Assembly: GCF_023278085.1 (NCBI RefSeq)
Contig: NZ_CP066265.1
Span: 3,676,001-3,740,000, forward strand
Length of the DNA: 64,000 nt
Origin: Pseudomonas syringae
Lineage (GTDB): Bacteria > Pseudomonadota > Gammaproteobacteria > Pseudomonadales > Pseudomonadaceae
Direction of reading: 5' to 3'
The notes beneath the pieces were generated by a model. The model made no database searches, had not been told where the DNA came from, and saw nothing but the letters and a program-made list of their open reading frames with translations. The position numbers were made by a program, and so were the translations under genes. The first letter of the stretch is position 1. Each line of letters opens with the position of its first letter. This document shows, one piece after another, positions 63,675 through 64,000 of this stretch.

Positions 63675-64000
63675 TTATTCGGTGCCGTTGCCGACGTTTT
63701 CTGTGGCTTGGGCTTTGGCCAGGGCCTTGCGGCAGTCAGCCAGGCGCGTCCCTACACCGATGCTTTCGTAGAGCTGTTCGGCTCGCTCGAAGTGGTGAAT
63801 AGCGACAGGCCAGTCCTTGCGATGCAGCGCGATCATCCCCAGCAACTTGTGGTAACGAGCCGGAATGCGTTCGAACAGCTGCCATTCGCCGTCGACACGG
63901 GGCAGCAGGTTGGAAACGTAGGGCTCAGGGCTGCGCCTGGCCTTGAACTCAGCCTCGGCCCAGTCGATCACCTCGTCTGCAACAAAGGTCGGAATGTCGC
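63675..64000 (-). CDS. Phage terminase endonuclease subunit (gpM-like), C-terminal part
   Basis: The frame is open to the right edge (…DIPTFVADEVIDWAEAEF), so the gene continues outside. The visible 108 residues fit the C-terminal part of gpM, the terminase small/endonuclease subunit: VSNLLPRVDGEWQLFERIPARYHKLLGM and HRKDWPVAIHHFERAEQLYESIGVGTRLADCRKALA. In P2 it is followed by L, as here. Confidence 0.85.
   Translation of the reverse strand, partial: DIPTFVADEVIDWAEAEFKARRSPEPYVSNLLPRVDGEWQLFERIPARYHKLLGMIALHRKDWPVAIHHFERAEQLYESIGVGTRLADCRKALAKAQATENVGNGTE

Larger units (their letters stand above)
42140..64000. mobile_element. P2-related, HP1-like prophage (incomplete in window)
   Basis: The element begins where rimO is interrupted and runs off the right edge. 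Late genes are on the minus strand in the order terminase M, head completion L, R, S, sheath (DUF2586), tube (DUF2597), lysis genes, tail chaperone, tape measure, DUF2590, J, I, fibre, U, D, V. DUF2586, DUF2597 and DUF2590 are families of HP1-like phages. Integrase, repressor, replication, portal and capsid genes are expected beyond 64 kb. Cargo genes fill 42.3-47.6 kb. Head genes argue against a tailocin. Confidence 0.9.

Noticed and set aside
47728..64000. Interpretation of the tail genes as an R-type tailocin
   Set aside because: Terminase M and head completion L and S genes are in the same operon, and the region is not at the trpE-trpG tailocin locus of P. syringae; a prophage fits better.

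Overview
The window comes from a Pseudomonas chromosome, most likely the P. syringae complex (inference). The first 42 kb follows a gene order I know from Pseudomonas: purC-MBL-bamC-dapA / gcvR-bcp / perM-tusA-like / bepA-like / nadA, then tRNA-Lys-queC-queE-cpoB-pal-tolB-tolA-tolR-tolQ-ybgC-ruvB-ruvA-ruvC-yebC-aspS, dps, slyX-HIT, an OprD-type porin, proS, dinB, mprF-virJ, kup and the start of rimO. G+C is high, and one dispersed repeat (32930-32987) is of a kind common in P. syringae genomes.

Region 1 (1-10.4 kb) holds purine, lysine and NAD biosynthesis, envelope assembly factors (BamC, a BepA-like protease), a peroxiredoxin, and an acetyltransferase / O-antigen-ligase-like pair beside tRNA-Lys. 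Region 2 (10.6-21 kb) is a long minus-strand block: queuosine genes (queC, queE), the complete Tol-Pal operon and the RuvABC resolvasome with yebC. tolA carries a one-base frameshift in its Ala/Lys-rich coiled coil. Region 3 (21-42 kb) holds aspS, a small LuxR-type regulator, dps, a membrane-anchored cold-shock-domain protein, slyX-HIT, an OprD-type porin, proS, a lipoprotein, dinB, two copies of initiator tRNA-Met each with its own promoter and terminator, mprF plus a VirJ/AcvB-type lipid hydrolase, kup, a catalase-like protein and a RelE/HigA-like toxin-antitoxin pair.

Region 4 (about 42.14 kb to the window end) is a P2-related, HP1-like prophage, read mostly on the minus strand and cut off by the window end. 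rimO stops after about 20 codons exactly where the prophage begins, so rimO looks like the integration site. From the right the late genes run: terminase subunit M, head completion L, R-like, S-like, sheath (DUF2586), tube (DUF2597), DksA/TraR-like zinc finger, holin, SAR endolysin, Rz with nested Rz1, tail chaperone with a canonical A AAA AAG -1 frameshift site, tape measure, DUF2590, gpJ, gpI, tail fibre, fibre chaperone, an unknown protein, and U-, D- and V-type baseplate proteins.

Between the last tail gene and the rimO junction (42.3-47.6 kb) lies a cargo zone of different composition: a DUF6161-like coiled-coil membrane protein, an unknown 181-residue protein, an orphan DNA adenine methylase, two small coupled genes and a lone ParA-like ATPase. 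The methylase and the small-gene operon each sit directly behind a perfect CTGT-N8-ACAG LexA box, suggesting an SOS-controlled module. This zone is the best place in the window to look for an undescribed system. A further single gene (63237-63533) lies antiparallel inside the late genes with its own terminator, as a moron would.
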